Source: Dipetalonema caudispina (taxonomy: Eukaryota; Nematoda; Chromadorea; Rhabditida; Onchocercidae). Taken from it: 64,000 nt of DNA. The stretch spans positions 186,001-250,000 of the forward strand of contig JABVXV010000036.1 of assembly GCA_013365325.1 (NCBI GenBank), written 5' to 3'. Shown one piece after another: positions 15,316 to 30,000 of the stretch (the stretch's first letter is position 1; every line of letters starts with the position of its first letter). The translations under genes were made by a program, and so were the position numbers. Below the pieces are notes generated by a model, which saw only the letters and a program-made list of their open reading frames with translations, made no database searches and had not been told where the DNA came from.

Positions 15316-15888
15316 TGTTTTGTTTTGATGACCAAAGAGGAGATTCTTGCTGTTTTATTGTTGGCAATGTATCCATTTCATAGATTCCAAAGTGTCATGG
15401 CTCAGAAGTGGGCCTTTACCGTTTACTTTGCTCATCAGCATTTGTTCATTTTATATATGTATGTTTTCGCTTTTTACGTCTTTATTAGTAAAATTTTGGC
15501 AGTGTTGCTATCATCGAATAACTATTTTAGACGGAAGTCCAAACCTTCTATATTTAATTTTTCTATATTTTCCTTCTAAACGCGCCAGATATATAAGAAA
15601 TTGTCATCGATGAAACATCTGATTGTGGCAGTATTGGCAGTAGCAGCTGTATATTCGCTTCTCGAAAGAGACTTGGGCTGCCAACAATTAAAAGTCTTTT
15701 TTAAAAGCCTTCCCCTCGTTTTATTCAGCTTTTCTGACGGTTCTTTGATTACCCGTCATAATTTAAAATATTTCGAACTATTCATGTTGGATTGTATATG
15801 AATAAAAAGGTTTTGATTTGTAGTTTTCGCATATTTAATTCCTTTTTTAGATTTTGTGTTTGCCGTTGGATCATTTTTAGTTCTTGAA

Positions 15889-17005
15889 ATGGCTACTTTT
15901 CCGGTTCATCTACTTCAATCTGTAGAAAAATATGGTACAGCAGCTAGTCCTGGTGATTTTAAAGATATTTGCGAAAAATTGTGTCGGAAGTTAGTCGACG
16001 ATGGTCCTTCAAAATGTAAGCTTTTTGCATTTATTAAATTTGGATTTAAATTTGCATTTAGTTCTCCTTGGACAAAATGTATTTCAGTGGAAGAATCAAT
16101 TTGCAGTCAAGTTTATTGGAATGCGGCTGCTGGAGTGCTTGTAGAGGCAGCTAGACGTGGTCTATCTGTAGCAACACTTGAAGAATTACTACCAAAGAAC
16201 GAGCTGTCGCAGGCTATTATCAATGCCTTCAGGGTATGAATAAGTCTAAGGCTTAAGACATTGCAATAGTGCAGTATTACTTTATAGTGTCAGTGACAGC
16301 TGCAATATTGGCTTCCAGGAAAACGAACAGTCGATTCGGAAATGTATGGCAACAATTGGTTGGGAACCACCGCGAGTTGTTGATGTCTCCTGGAAGCTTT
16401 CTAAAACTTTAGAGGTATCCCTTCTTTTTTATAAAACAAAAGACTACAATGTTAAGAATAAGGTAGTTTTTTACTGTCGTTTTCTTTTCAATTCAAGTTT
16501 TTCATTGAAATAAAATAGCAGGAATTTTTCGAAGTAGTTTTGAAATTTCCTATTTAATTTCTCTGTGCAAAGTCCTGCTGCAAATATCGAACAAAATATG
16601 GAACCGTTTGATAGAGAGTATTTTTTAATCAAATCCGAGCATCGCTGCATAACACTTGCTGACTTGTAAATTCAATCACTCTGTATGAAGAGATTCAAAA
16701 TGCCCATGCATCATTTGTTATTGTTTTAGACAGACAAAGGTACGAAGGAAACGGCTGTGGCCGAGATCCATTTGGATACAATCCCGACTGGTTCAACAGT
16801 TCTAGAGAGGATCTCATTTTGTTGCAATTCTGATGATTTACAGGTTAATCAGCAAGAAATTTGTTTCTGTTCATTCTCTTCTAGTTCCATTAAATTTGAA
16901 AGGGAGTGCATCATCGATATGCTGTGTATAAGGAAATTTCAGAACATATTGTGGAAATTGAAAGAAGCCCAAAATGCAGTTTCGAATATGAAGAATTATA
17001 AATGA
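15889..17005 (+). CDS. COMM-domain protein (COMMD family, member not resolved)
   Basis: Exons 15889-16015, 16088-16233, 16319-16414, 16730-16843 and 16943-17005 join to 546 nt, 181 residues. COMMD proteins form the ring-like Commander complex with CCDC22/CCDC93 that supports endosomal recycling of membrane proteins. What is seen: an N-terminal helical half (VHLLQSVEKYG, then SQVYWNAAAGVLVEAARRG) and a C-terminal COMM domain with VVDVSWKL (Trp116), a central beta strand AVAEIHLDTI, and the closing helix LWKLKEAQNAVSNMK. Length fits the family (160-224). I could not decide which of the ten members it is. The first intron (16016-16087) is only 72 bp and contains no stop in frame. The upstream limit is uncertain: an acceptor at 15850 could bring in an earlier exon, but Met at 15889 gives a complete domain. 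Confidence 0.87.
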
Positions 17006-19165
17006 GATTTCATTGCGAGGTTAAAATATGGTCTTCAACTTGTATTTGTAAACAGTGTTGCTTTTGTAGACAGGTATGTGTTTTTGGTTCTTGGGCTTGT
17101 AAATTTGGGCATAAAGTCTGATTCAAATCGGGATATTTTGAAATTTGCAGGATATTATTCCCAAACTTTAACGTAGCGTCACAATAAATCTGGGACTAAT
17201 TACTGAAAGAGATTTCAGCTATTTTACATGCTTTTCCTGAAGGTTTATGAATGCTACGAAAAAAAAAAATGATTTATTTAAGCTTTCTTTAAACGCATTC
17301 TCAAATACTACAGTTTTAGCAAGTGATATCAAACGAAAGAACATCTCCGCAATGAACGCTTATAATTACTCCATTTATCATATAAAACATTTGTATTTGC
17401 TGATTTTTTGTCATCAAAATCAGTTCAAGTGCATTTTTTATTGCGAAAAATCATGATTCTTACTATATTTGTGATATTAACCTTGCAAAGTCTTTTTGTT
17501 TTAAATGAAATATTTTATTTGATTGACTTGTCATAATATATCTTGAAGGCAGGTGAGGATTTGTTCTGTAAAAAAAACGATTCCTGTTTTGTTCTTTCCA
17601 GTTTGTTGTGTAATAACTTCTGTTTCCTACTCGGTTACATCTCTGTGTTATAATCTTAGGCTTTTATACCACCGTATTTCAATTATTTGTAAATAAAATG
17701 TAGCTCTTCAGTTCAATTATGCATAGTGAAAAACTTCTAGTGTCAAATTGAATGCCATATTATACATAGTGTTTAACCGTGAAACATTTGATGGTTATTT
17801 ATATCGAAGATGTAGTCTTTTGATTTTTCTTTTTTTGTTACTATTTCACAAATTTGAAAGTGCAATGTTAATCATTATATAAGTGACCTCATTTAGACAC
17901 TATTGGAAATAATTTTCTCAAGTGATTCATTCTTTAAATAAAAAAAAGATTTAGTGTAATTTTAACCTTATATTAGATTAGTTTACTGGATCCATGAATA
18001 ATTGTCTTAAATTGTCATGCTATTAATCAAACAAAAAGTTTTTTTTTTTTTCTTCTCTTTGAGCTATAAAGATTATAAATTTCACTATAAATTAAGCAAT
18101 AAATTTTTTCATGCCTTTTTTATATCATTCGATTCAATCGATGAGAGGTTTTTGATCGTTTCGTTTTGCAATTGAGAATGAATATATACATGCAAAAGAG
18201 TACTTTGCGGAATGCGAAAGCGAAATACGTGCTATTCCTTGCGATGCTGATACATTCATAGTAGCAATGCCAAATTGAAAAATTCGAAACGATCACTCCT
18301 TTTATCAAATCATAATTGAACAGTTAATAGGTATATCTTGAAAAATTTCCACAAAAATTTGAAATATTACAAGTCTTCCAACAACACAAAATGTTTGCTA
18401 TAATTTTCAACGAAAGAGTTATTGCTAAAACTCTCAAATTGTTCTATTACTGTAAAAAAGATTGGAAACAAATATGGAATATTTGAATTCTGCGATTCAT
18501 TTTATTTCATGCATTTCAAGAAATAAATCATTGATTGCAAAATAGCAAAAATTAGAGAAATGCTGCGGATATTTCTTAAGGTTAGTTTTGCATATATTCC
18601 TTTACTAATTATCATTTATCTTAAATGAAATTCATATTATGTTGTATTTTTTTTTTTTCCTGAAGTTCACTTAAAAACGAATTCATATGGATCCCACATT
18701 CATCTCTTTTTTTTTTCTTCCTCAAATTTAGATTTATACTTTAAAATGAAAATTTTTCTTTTTTTTTAAGAGAAGAAAAAATTTGCATACTTGCATGATG
18801 AAATTGCATAGTGATTATAAAAGAGGTGTAGATGAAAAATAGACTATTGCAGTTTAATCAATCTCTTATATTAAGAGGGGCATAGTTGTCTCTCTGTACA
18901 GCACTCGTATTTTTTACGAAGTGTATTTGGATAATTAGGCGTTGAAGGTTGTTAACACTTAAGACCACGTACGTTTACATTTGATATACGTAGAGTAGTT
19001 CCAATTTTTATGTATTTGAAGTAAGAATTGCAAATATAATTTGATTGTAAAAGTAATAAAATCTTGTGTTACTTGTTATGATGTTGGAAATGAATTGCTT
19101 TTAATATGAAATTAAATTTAAAATTTATTTTTTCTTTTTTCAATCTAAACAAATTTACAGGTAAA
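17006..19165. other. Gene-poor stretch between the COMM gene and the polyproline gene
   Basis: An AATAAA at 17183-17188 is a plausible polyadenylation signal for the COMM gene. The rest is AT-rich with T tracts (18037-18050, 18647-18658). Short open frames at 17247-17456 (+) and 18308-18120 (-) show no domain or coding character. Confidence 0.55.
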
Positions 19166-19378
19166 ATGGCTGACAAAAGTGCATTCGTACCTGTTGAAGC
19201 AACAGGTGGTCTTGGTACACGACCAGCGGAGCTTGATATTGATATTGATGATGATTATTTTGGAGGTGGTAAGAAGCCTGAGCAGGCACCACCACCACCA
19301 CCTCCTCCTCCACCGCCGCCACCTCCACCACCACCACCTCCACCACCTAAAAAGACAGGCGATACCAAAAAGGTTTAA
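19166..19378 (+). CDS. Small acidic protein with a 20-proline run
   Basis: A single-exon, 70-residue protein. Residues 1-22 contain FVPVEATGGLGTRPAEL; 24-30 is an acidic DIDIDDD run; then YFGGGKKPEQ, exactly 20 consecutive prolines (42-61), and a basic tail KKTGDTKKV. The start follows a TTTACAG acceptor (ending 19160) by 5 bp, typical of a trans-spliced nematode mRNA, so the longer open frame from 19106 was not used. The prolines use a mixture of CCA, CCT and CCG rather than one repeated codon, which argues for selection at protein level. I do not recognise a family; proline runs often bind profilin, EVH1, WW or SH3 domains, but no function is claimed. Confidence 0.72.
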   Translation: MADKSAFVPVEATGGLGTRPAELDIDIDDDYFGGGKKPEQAPPPPPPPPPPPPPPPPPPPPKKTGDTKKV

Positions 19379-21819
19379 TCATTTTACTTAAAAATTTCAT
19401 AGATTTACTTTTTGTATGAGTATGAGAATTTGCAAAAATTACAAAACATTCTGTCCTCTGAAAGTGTTTTGGAGTAGGAGGAAAAGAACTTGGAAGGTCA
19501 TCATGAGAATGGTGTATTTCTATTAGCTTGCAAGACCTTCAAGAAAATATCTGTTATATACAAATGCAATACCACTAGCGGATATTGCTCAATCAATCCG
19601 TAAAGGAAAATACATTTTATAAATTTGAATTAGACAATCACTAATACTACATTGCAGAAAATCGTTTACAAGAAATCGAAGACATACCAGAAGACTTATG
19701 CTTATAAGCGATAAATTGCGTAACAAGAAGGATAATTATGCTCGAAAAGTTTAATTAACGAATCAATAACTAACTTCTGATATCGTATGATGTACATATC
19801 GGATGGGCTATTTCAAATAAACAGTCATTACTGCTGTATCATTGCTAAAACATCTTAAGAGAATAGTATGCGAATTTGTCGTACTAGACAAAAGTTTGTT
19901 AACATTTCAAAATCTTTCCATTTCTCATACCTTCTGAAAAACTTAACTGATAAGAAGAGCTAATAAAAATATGTCATTTTCTGCTCAAATTTAACACTGT
20001 AGAGTAGAAATCGTAAGCAATAATAGCATCAATGCTTGAATCCAAAAAGCACAAACTCGTCAATACCCAAGACTGGACTTCAGAAAAACCATCTTTGATG
20101 CCAATGTATTGAAAATATCATGAAAAATCTCCGACGATATCATAGCTCTCAGATATCAGTCAATCTCTAGAATTATCCGATATCAATATCTGCAGTACTG
20201 TTGCATCAAACTACCACAACTACTTCTTCGAGGAGTTTATTTCTCAAAACTTTTTCATACGCTTGTCCATCCCATTCCATAGTTATGTTTCTTTTTTTTT
20301 TTCTTTTTTAATTGGAAATGGAAAAGTATGGAATACACTGACTGCGAAATCATTTGTCATACTTGATTGGAAAGAGACTCATATTTTTTCACTTAAAATA
20401 ATATGAACTGATGGTCAGCGTAATTTTCCATCTTGAAAATTCTATCGACAAGACCCATTAAACCGTAAAATCGAACTCCTCAAGAAAGTTGAGCTATTGC
20501 TTGGCTCAAATGAGAGATAGAGCTATTATAAAGAAGAAATGGAGATCAAAGAGAATAATGATGTATTCCTATCACTACTAAGTGACGTAGTAGAAGGGTC
20601 TGAATTCTAATGCGGTCACTTCTCTGCTAAATGTTGCGTTCCATAGAATCAAAAGCCTTCCCTTCCATTACACAATAAAATGTAAATGAGGGTTTTCAAC
20701 TCCAGAAATGACATCATTCACTATAATACAATACTCAAACACCGCCAATCATATGTGTATACATATATTTTGCGCACATTTAATAATGATAATGGTAACA
20801 AAAAATAGGTTTTATATATCAATATATGTGCCACGTGAAGAGTGTATTACAAAAAAAAAAAAAAAGAAACAATGTATATCACATCAGAACAAAACGCCTA
20901 GACCTAAAACAGTTTTTGCAAAAGAATACCTGAAAAAAATAGAAAAAACTACCAGTTGCAAAGATAACCATATATCACTAAAATACCAATCGCATGCACA
21001 CTTATTTCCTTCTATTAAAAGAAAAGCTCCTGAAATAATTTTCGATGAAAAGAAGGAAATGTGTGAGAAGTTGTAACTTGTCGTCCGAAATTTACAAATA
21101 TATATAAATATCATAAAATTTTACGAAAATCAGTCGTCAGACTAAAATACAAGGTAAACTGACATATATACTTATCTTAAAACAAAAAATCACGCGGAAC
21201 AGGTATTGAAGAAAACAAAGACAATGTGTTATTTCTATCTTTTGAAAAAAAAGAACTGACCAATGAAGTGAAGCCCTAAACATTTCGCTTTATTGTGAAA
21301 AAATGGAAAAGACGTATTATCAATAGGATTCAGTAATCCTTCCAGGACACTTATTCATGTATAGCTAAGAGAATAGCAAGTTCTTCCAAATGACACCTGA
21401 TAAGACTCCGCACAGTACAAAGAATCTGTGTGTTTCTGGTATTCTTGATAAAACTCTCACTGACAAACTTAGAAATTCAATAACAAACTGTTAACTCAAT
21501 ATTCAATACACAATTACATTCGAGAAGACATTCTTCAATCAAAATTTGTACGAATGGTTCTTGGATCAAAAGAAAATCAATCTTGTAACACATGAGAGAA
21601 AATAATCTGATTTTGCTGTCGAAACTTTCTTGAATCCCCAAACGAAGTAAAAGCCAAATTTAAACCAAGAGTTTATTAGAAGTCGCTCTACGGAAGCCAA
21701 TAATATAGATACATTCAATAAACCCTCAATCTATTTCATAGAAAGCCCTCTAATCTTTTTGTGCACCCCAATATAGCAGACTCTGAAGTAAAAAACAACG
21801 CCTGCAATCAGCAATCAAA
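19379..21819. other. Convergent 2.4 kb stretch between the polyproline gene and PP1
   Basis: Less AT-skewed than other spacers, with no repeat structure seen. An open frame at 20708-21076 (+) contains a plausible-looking half (RPKTVFAKEYLKKIEKTT) after a lysine run from an A tract; I found no splice partner or family. The right end should contain the PP1 3' UTR, with a minus-strand AATAAA at 21677-21672. Confidence 0.45.
21672..21677 (-). promoter_or_regulatory. Probable polyadenylation signal of PP1
   Basis: A minus-strand AATAAA hexamer 143 bp beyond the PP1 stop codon at 21820. Confidence 0.45.
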
Positions 21820-24170
<2,351 letters not shown>

Positions 24171-27042
24171 ATCAATGGTATAATGGGAAAATGATGATGT
24201 ATAATGTTGGACGCAGCGAATTAGATCTGAAATATCTATTAATTCCTAATTACTTCGAAGTCAAATTTTCAAAATTATTTTTAAAGTATCAGTAGAAGTA
24301 TGCAATCCATTGAATTTTGTCTCTTCCAGAACCATATGTGACATTTTTGTTGATAGTTTTATTCAATATGCAGCAAATAAACATCACTTCGATCGCAGTA
24401 AGGACGAATATATGAATTGAAATTTTAGAAAATAGATCAAAAGTTTTGTTGTACCCTTCTTAGCTCCGATTTCTCGCGCAAAATGAGTAGCCCAATTGCT
24501 ATTGAGTGAAACAAACACAGTAAAAGCACAGCTGGATGTAATTTTAAGAGTTTCAAGCAGATCCAAAAGGTATTGTTACACGCTGAATAACTTGCTCTAA
24601 TCAAAAAAAAGAACAATTTCACAAACAAACACAAGAATACCTTGCCTCACCTTTTTGGGATCAGTAGCTTTTAAACCACTACGACCGATTTGATAAACAC
24701 CAAATATCTTATTTCAAGAGCAGTTAAGACAACACAGCAAGAGAAACCCGAAAAATGAAATCCTGAAATAAAAGAAATAACCATATATAATATAAGGTAG
24801 CATCATGTCTCAATTAATTTACATAAACTGAAAATCAATTCCATCATCTCTTCATCAGAAATTACGACTATATTTGTTCGTAACAAACAATTTAGATATG
24901 AAAGCTATCTTTCCAAATTACATCATTTCGAGAGAATTTTATCAATAAGAATAATTCCAGGGGTAATTAGAAGTTAGTAGATAGTTTAACTGACACTATT
25001 TTAAAACAGATATTTCGATGCACCAAGCATTCTTAACAATTCATCAAATCAAACCACATAATAATTAAGTTTTTAATGAATGTTTATTTCGATCTGTCAT
25101 AAATAAGATATTCCTAACAGCAGAAAATTCACAATAATCAAATGAACTTCATACTTTCAATATTTACCCAACTCTTTGGATAATTAAGCTTAGCATATGA
25201 AAAAAACAGCAATAAAAGTGATAATAAGCCGACAATTTCCCCAAAAAAAACTTCAGCAAAATAATCCAATTAAGCCTATATTATACATAATCTACCATCC
25301 CGATATCTGGTAACTCTCAGACACTCTCCCCCGCATTAACATAAGCCATCTAACAAACGCACACGAATAAAATCACATCAACCAGCAGCACATGCGCTCA
25401 ACCGCTATCGCAAGAACCATCGCAAGTTGCACTAAGCGCTGCAAATCAATGTTTCTGGCATTCAGCCAATATTGCTTGATGAACAGCTGCTGGTCAATAA
25501 TTGATTGGTTGATCGTTGCTTGTTTGTTTTCTATACTTCCGGAAAATTTCCTGATAAAATTAGAGAATTCAGAATGGCTATATTTGTCCTCTTAGTGATA
25601 ATCTTATCATGTTACTGATTAATAGAAGTATATCTAGTGTGTTAGCTTAATATGTAAGTTACACTTACTAACGTTACTCATCGAAATTGGTAGATCATAG
25701 GTGATGATCTGTACGATTTAGATTATTACTCATTATATTAAATGATATTAGAGGTATAAATTAATTTTATATTCGATAAATCAACAACTTAAGTAATATT
25801 CTGTAACAATTAAATTATACTTAGGAAATTAATTAATTTGATATATTGCATAACAAATTTGTTCATGTAAGCATCATTTCATTGTTAAGTTTGTAACTTT
25901 TAGTTGATGTGTATTGTTGATTAATTTTATCACAGTTTTATAGTTGCTTACACACACATATATTATATGCTTGTTATACTTTTCGTTAGAATTGATTATA
26001 AGAAAGTGAGCTTTTCTTTTCTTTTATTGTTTTTTTTTTTGACAGTTATTTTAATTACTTCCTTAGTTGTATGTTATTATGAATCAAATTTCTTTGTCGA
26101 AATTTGTTTTATGATGCTATACAGCCAACAGATGCCAGAAGTAATTGAAGAGGTTATCAGAAGTTAGCGCAAACGAATACATATCAGATTATTTGATAAA
26201 CTATTGAAATGAAATTCTCCGGAATTCCCGTCATGCGAGGCATCCAGCACTGCAAATATCATCATCACACACTTTGAAATACATTTATGGCTGTGTTTAG
26301 CTTCTGAACATGGTAGATATGGTACGGTGGATGACCTGATCAACATGGAGAAATGATTCAGGTGAGGTGTGCAAGTTGATTCCCCTCTTAATCACGATTT
26401 TGGGAGCAGGTCCATGGAATTTATACTGCATTAATAAGGATTCTTGCTGGAATGTTTTTGTTATAATTTATAATTGACTCGACAAGATGCGTTGAACTTC
26501 TAAACTTTAAACTGTTATTGAAAATTAGATCTGCAATGTCATGTGTTAGCTTTTTTCACTACTCTTTGATAGAATGGTGTAATTTGAATTGTTAAAACTG
26601 CCAGTTTTTTGCATTACACAATGTTGTACTTCACATATGGGAAATTCAATAGACGTGCCATCACCTAAAAAATGTCGCTTGCTTAATCAAATTAGTAGTG
26701 ATTCATTCAGGTACTTAGTTTGTAAGTCATCCCACACACGCAGTCACATTTCTTCAGGGACCTGCTCCTTTCACTTATAAATTCACGAAACTGAAATTAA
26801 ATATTGATAAGCTAACCATTCTTCATCACTTTATGCATTACTGGTTTAATTTATTTTTGAGATGGATCACCGACTTACATATTAAGGAATTTTTGCAATC
26901 ATTACTCTTATCTCTGCTTGTTTTCTTTTTTTTTTTTTTTTTTTGTTAATCTTGTTTTCTTCTTATTTTTGTTTCGAGGTCGTGCGCCGAATAAGATCCA
27001 AACATTATACAGACTCTACTGTTAATTTAACATCTATTGTAG
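24171..27042. other. Divergent intergenic region between PP1 and BCAS3
   Basis: Must contain the PP1 promoter (minus) and BCAS3 promoter (plus). On the minus strand at about 24708-24652 a 19-codon open stretch ends at a good donor (AAAAAG then GTGAGG) and could be part of a PP1 5' exon. The open frames at 24634-24384 (-), 25392-25595 (+), 25967-26167 (+) and 26589-26780 (+) show no family signal. A T run lies at 26930-26944. Confidence 0.45.
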
Positions 27043-30000
27043 ATGTCCACATCAGCACCATTACCACGTACATCACGTAAACAATCATGTCGTTATCTCA
27101 AGGAACAACAGGTTTTCCTTATTTTCTTTTATCACATCATACTTCTATACATTCTTCTATTAGTGTGAAGTAGTATTTATATGTCTAATTTTCATATTTC
27201 TTTTTTTCCTAGTTTTTGCTTAACAAGCTGTTATTAGGCGGGTAAATATAGGCGAAACGAGTGTTTCTAGTAGGAAAGACGAAATAATTTATACTATTTA
27301 ATATGATTGTTCAGATGACATGATCCAGTTTGAACTTTGATTCGTAAAAGTTTATTGCTGTTTTTATTACGTTTTGATGAATAGAGGAATGATTGAGGAT
27401 TGATGAAGTTTTTCAAAACCTTTTATAGTTGATTGTTTTTACAGGTGCAACCACAACCTCGTTATGAGTGTTCTCAAGACCAGTGTGAACAGGAAAGTGC
27501 CAAGACGACACGTTCAATATTGCCTTCTCCACGTGCAGGCAATGTAAAACCGGTGGTACCATATGCCACTTCCTTTCCAAACGCAAGATCTCAAGAGGAG
27601 CCTTTTTTACATCAGCCAAAGGGACAGTGCGTGAAACCACAATGCGTACCGTAAGTTGTAGCAGTTCCATTCAGCTTCAGATGTTTTCGGTAGCGTAGAA
27701 TTATTACTTTGCTGCCAAAGAATATTTCGTTCAAATTAACATTCTCTCAGCTAGCTTAAAATTATAAATTGAAGATCGGCAGGCGGTTTGTGCTTATGAG
27801 ATAGCATCACGGGGATGTTTCGAAGTGAATTCTTGAATCATAGGTTACTGCCTTATGCATTTTCTGTTAAATATGAAGCGACTGTATCGTTATTAAGGAA
27901 GGTCAGCGTCAGTCAAACATTAATCTATAGAACTAAATTTTTGATTTTTTAAGTTAACGACGTGTTGTATGCTTTTCAGAGAGGCATCACTGATGAGTTC
28001 TATGGCCGAACTTGTTCATGATATTATTCCGCAGTCAACAAATCCACAAACTGTTCCGGAGAGAATTGAATGGGTCAATATTCAAAAATGTCCAAATGGT
28101 TTGTTATTCGTATATTGGAGTTATCGTTGATATTAGGAATTATGGTTTTTAAATTTTAATAGTACGTAAAATTGTTTGTACTTACTGTTTGTAACTAAAC
28201 ATTTATTTCAGTAAATGATCGAAAACGCGTGGTTGATGTGATAGTCGTTGGTCTCGCTAGGGGATATCAAATTTGGGCGCGCATGGTTAGTTGTATTTCT
28301 TACATAGTAATTTTTAACACATATTGAATGTCATCAGCAGTCTTATTAATCATTCAATTAGGGAAAACGTTGTCAGTGGACATCAATTTCTTTTAGTATG
28401 TCCGTGTTATTGCTTCGATCAGTTTCATCTTCAACACAGTTTTCTTCACAAAACTTTTGTGAAATAGATGGAACAATTAAACTGTGCTAGAAAGAGAAGA
28501 GTAGGGTCAACACCACTTTCTATTAAAGATGAGATGAGTACATGGAAAATAAGTATACGTCCCGAAAGGTTTGCAGTCTCACATGAAATTTTCAGGAAAA
28601 TGGTGATTGTAGAGAGATATTATCGGAGCGGCAAGGTCCACTTCGAACGGGTCTTTTATTATCTGTAGACTGCGAACCAAGCTTTGGCATTCATAATGAC
28701 AGGTGAATATATTTCCGTCGTATTTTTCAAATGTAGAATTTTGTTTAAGTGTGAGCAAAGTCGTGGATGGAAAGAAAACATAAATTTTCAGGTTCAAAGG
28801 TTTTCGTCCATTATTTGCACTAGTTGATGAGAACACACCGGTTCCAGATCGGCAGTGCTGTACAGTATCTTTTGTTTCACTTTTAAGTGCCCAGTTTGTG
28901 CACAAAATCAATTTCGCAGATTCGGTGCAAGCGCTCGCAGCTTCTACCAAGTAATTTTCTGATATTGGTAGCTCCTATACTTTCGCAAATGGCAACTGTT
29001 ATCTATTCCAGTCTGGAGTGTAAATTAGCAGTCTTTCTCTCTTTTAGGGTATTCGTTGTATCATTTGTTGATCATATTGTGATTCTTGACATGATGTCAT
29101 TGCGGGAGCAGCGTACCATATGCAATACTCAATTATATGAGGGTTCTGGTACTCCGTTCGCTATTTCGGATGTCTTCTTAGCTTTCGCCACTTCAGAAGT
29201 TCGTCCACTAATCTTTCATTTTATTTGGTTTTCAGTTCTTTTTATTTAGTAAAAAGAATCTGTATTACATTACAAAACTTATACTGTATCCACACCGATA
29301 GTAAAAAGTCACGATAGAAAGCCATTTTGGGCACGAGTTAGGTATATCGTGTATATCTAGCGAATGTCCGTACTAAATTTGAAATTTTCATATATTATTG
29401 TTTCAGTTACAACAAGAATGCCAGAGTTGTGGTGGAATGGGTGGTGAAGACATATTCCAAGATTCGTCTAGTTATAGCGTAGTAAGTGTAGCAAGGGTAA
29501 GTTAAGCCAAAATGAAACACCGTTTCAAGTTTACCAATTGATTGAAATTTAAACAAGATCTAACTGATCACATTATAATCTTTCGACAGCACCATTCTTA
29601 CAGAACTTTACCAAAACACTGACTTCCTTTGGTAGTTCAGTCGTTTCAACACTGTCTACATCTCAACAACCCAAAGAATTGCTAAGTTCAGTGGCTCAAC
29701 CTGGAATCATAACTGTGGTGGATGTAAATAAGTTTCCCGTCGATGATATTATTAATGTAAGTTTTTCATGGTTAGCAACATTTCTGATTTTACAAAAGTC
29801 ATCAAAGTTTTAAGAATCTGTGAACGAATCTTGTTTGTTTACTGATCGTTAGAATTGTCGTAGGGTTAAGCTCCTTGCAGAATGCAGAATACGCGGATGC
29901 AGTTACAGCACATTTCGTTGCCCATACGGAACCAATTGGTTTCATAGCTTTTGGAAATGGTGGACAACTGTTGGTAACTGCAGGTAACTGATCTCACTCA

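Larger units (their letters stand above)
14691..15888. other. Spacer between PAM16 and the COMM-domain gene
   Basis: Holds an AATAAA at 15034-15039, a possible PAM16 polyadenylation signal 345 bp after its stop, and the minus-strand open frame at 15315-15067. Plus-strand open frames at 15325-15613 and 15601-15801 lack family signals. The latter contains a hydrophobic MKHLIVAVLAVAAV stretch and could be an upstream exon of the next gene, but COMM proteins do not carry signal peptides. Confidence 0.45.

Noticed and set aside
19155..19346. Open frames in other frames across the polyproline gene
   Set aside because: They are translations of the proline-codon tract on the other strand or in shifted frames.
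20708..21076. 122-residue plus-strand open frame between the polyproline gene and PP1
   Set aside because: It includes a lysine run from an A tract, has no splice partner, no recognised domain and an equally long antisense frame; kept only as a note in the spacer entry.
24384..24634. Two overlapping minus-strand open frames upstream of PP1
   Set aside because: No domain, and two frames open over the same bases suggests chance; could be PP1 5' UTR.
28579..28950. 123-residue minus-strand open frame opposite BCAS3 exons 5 and 6
   Set aside because: It is the antisense shadow of two well-supported BCAS3 exons and the intron between them.
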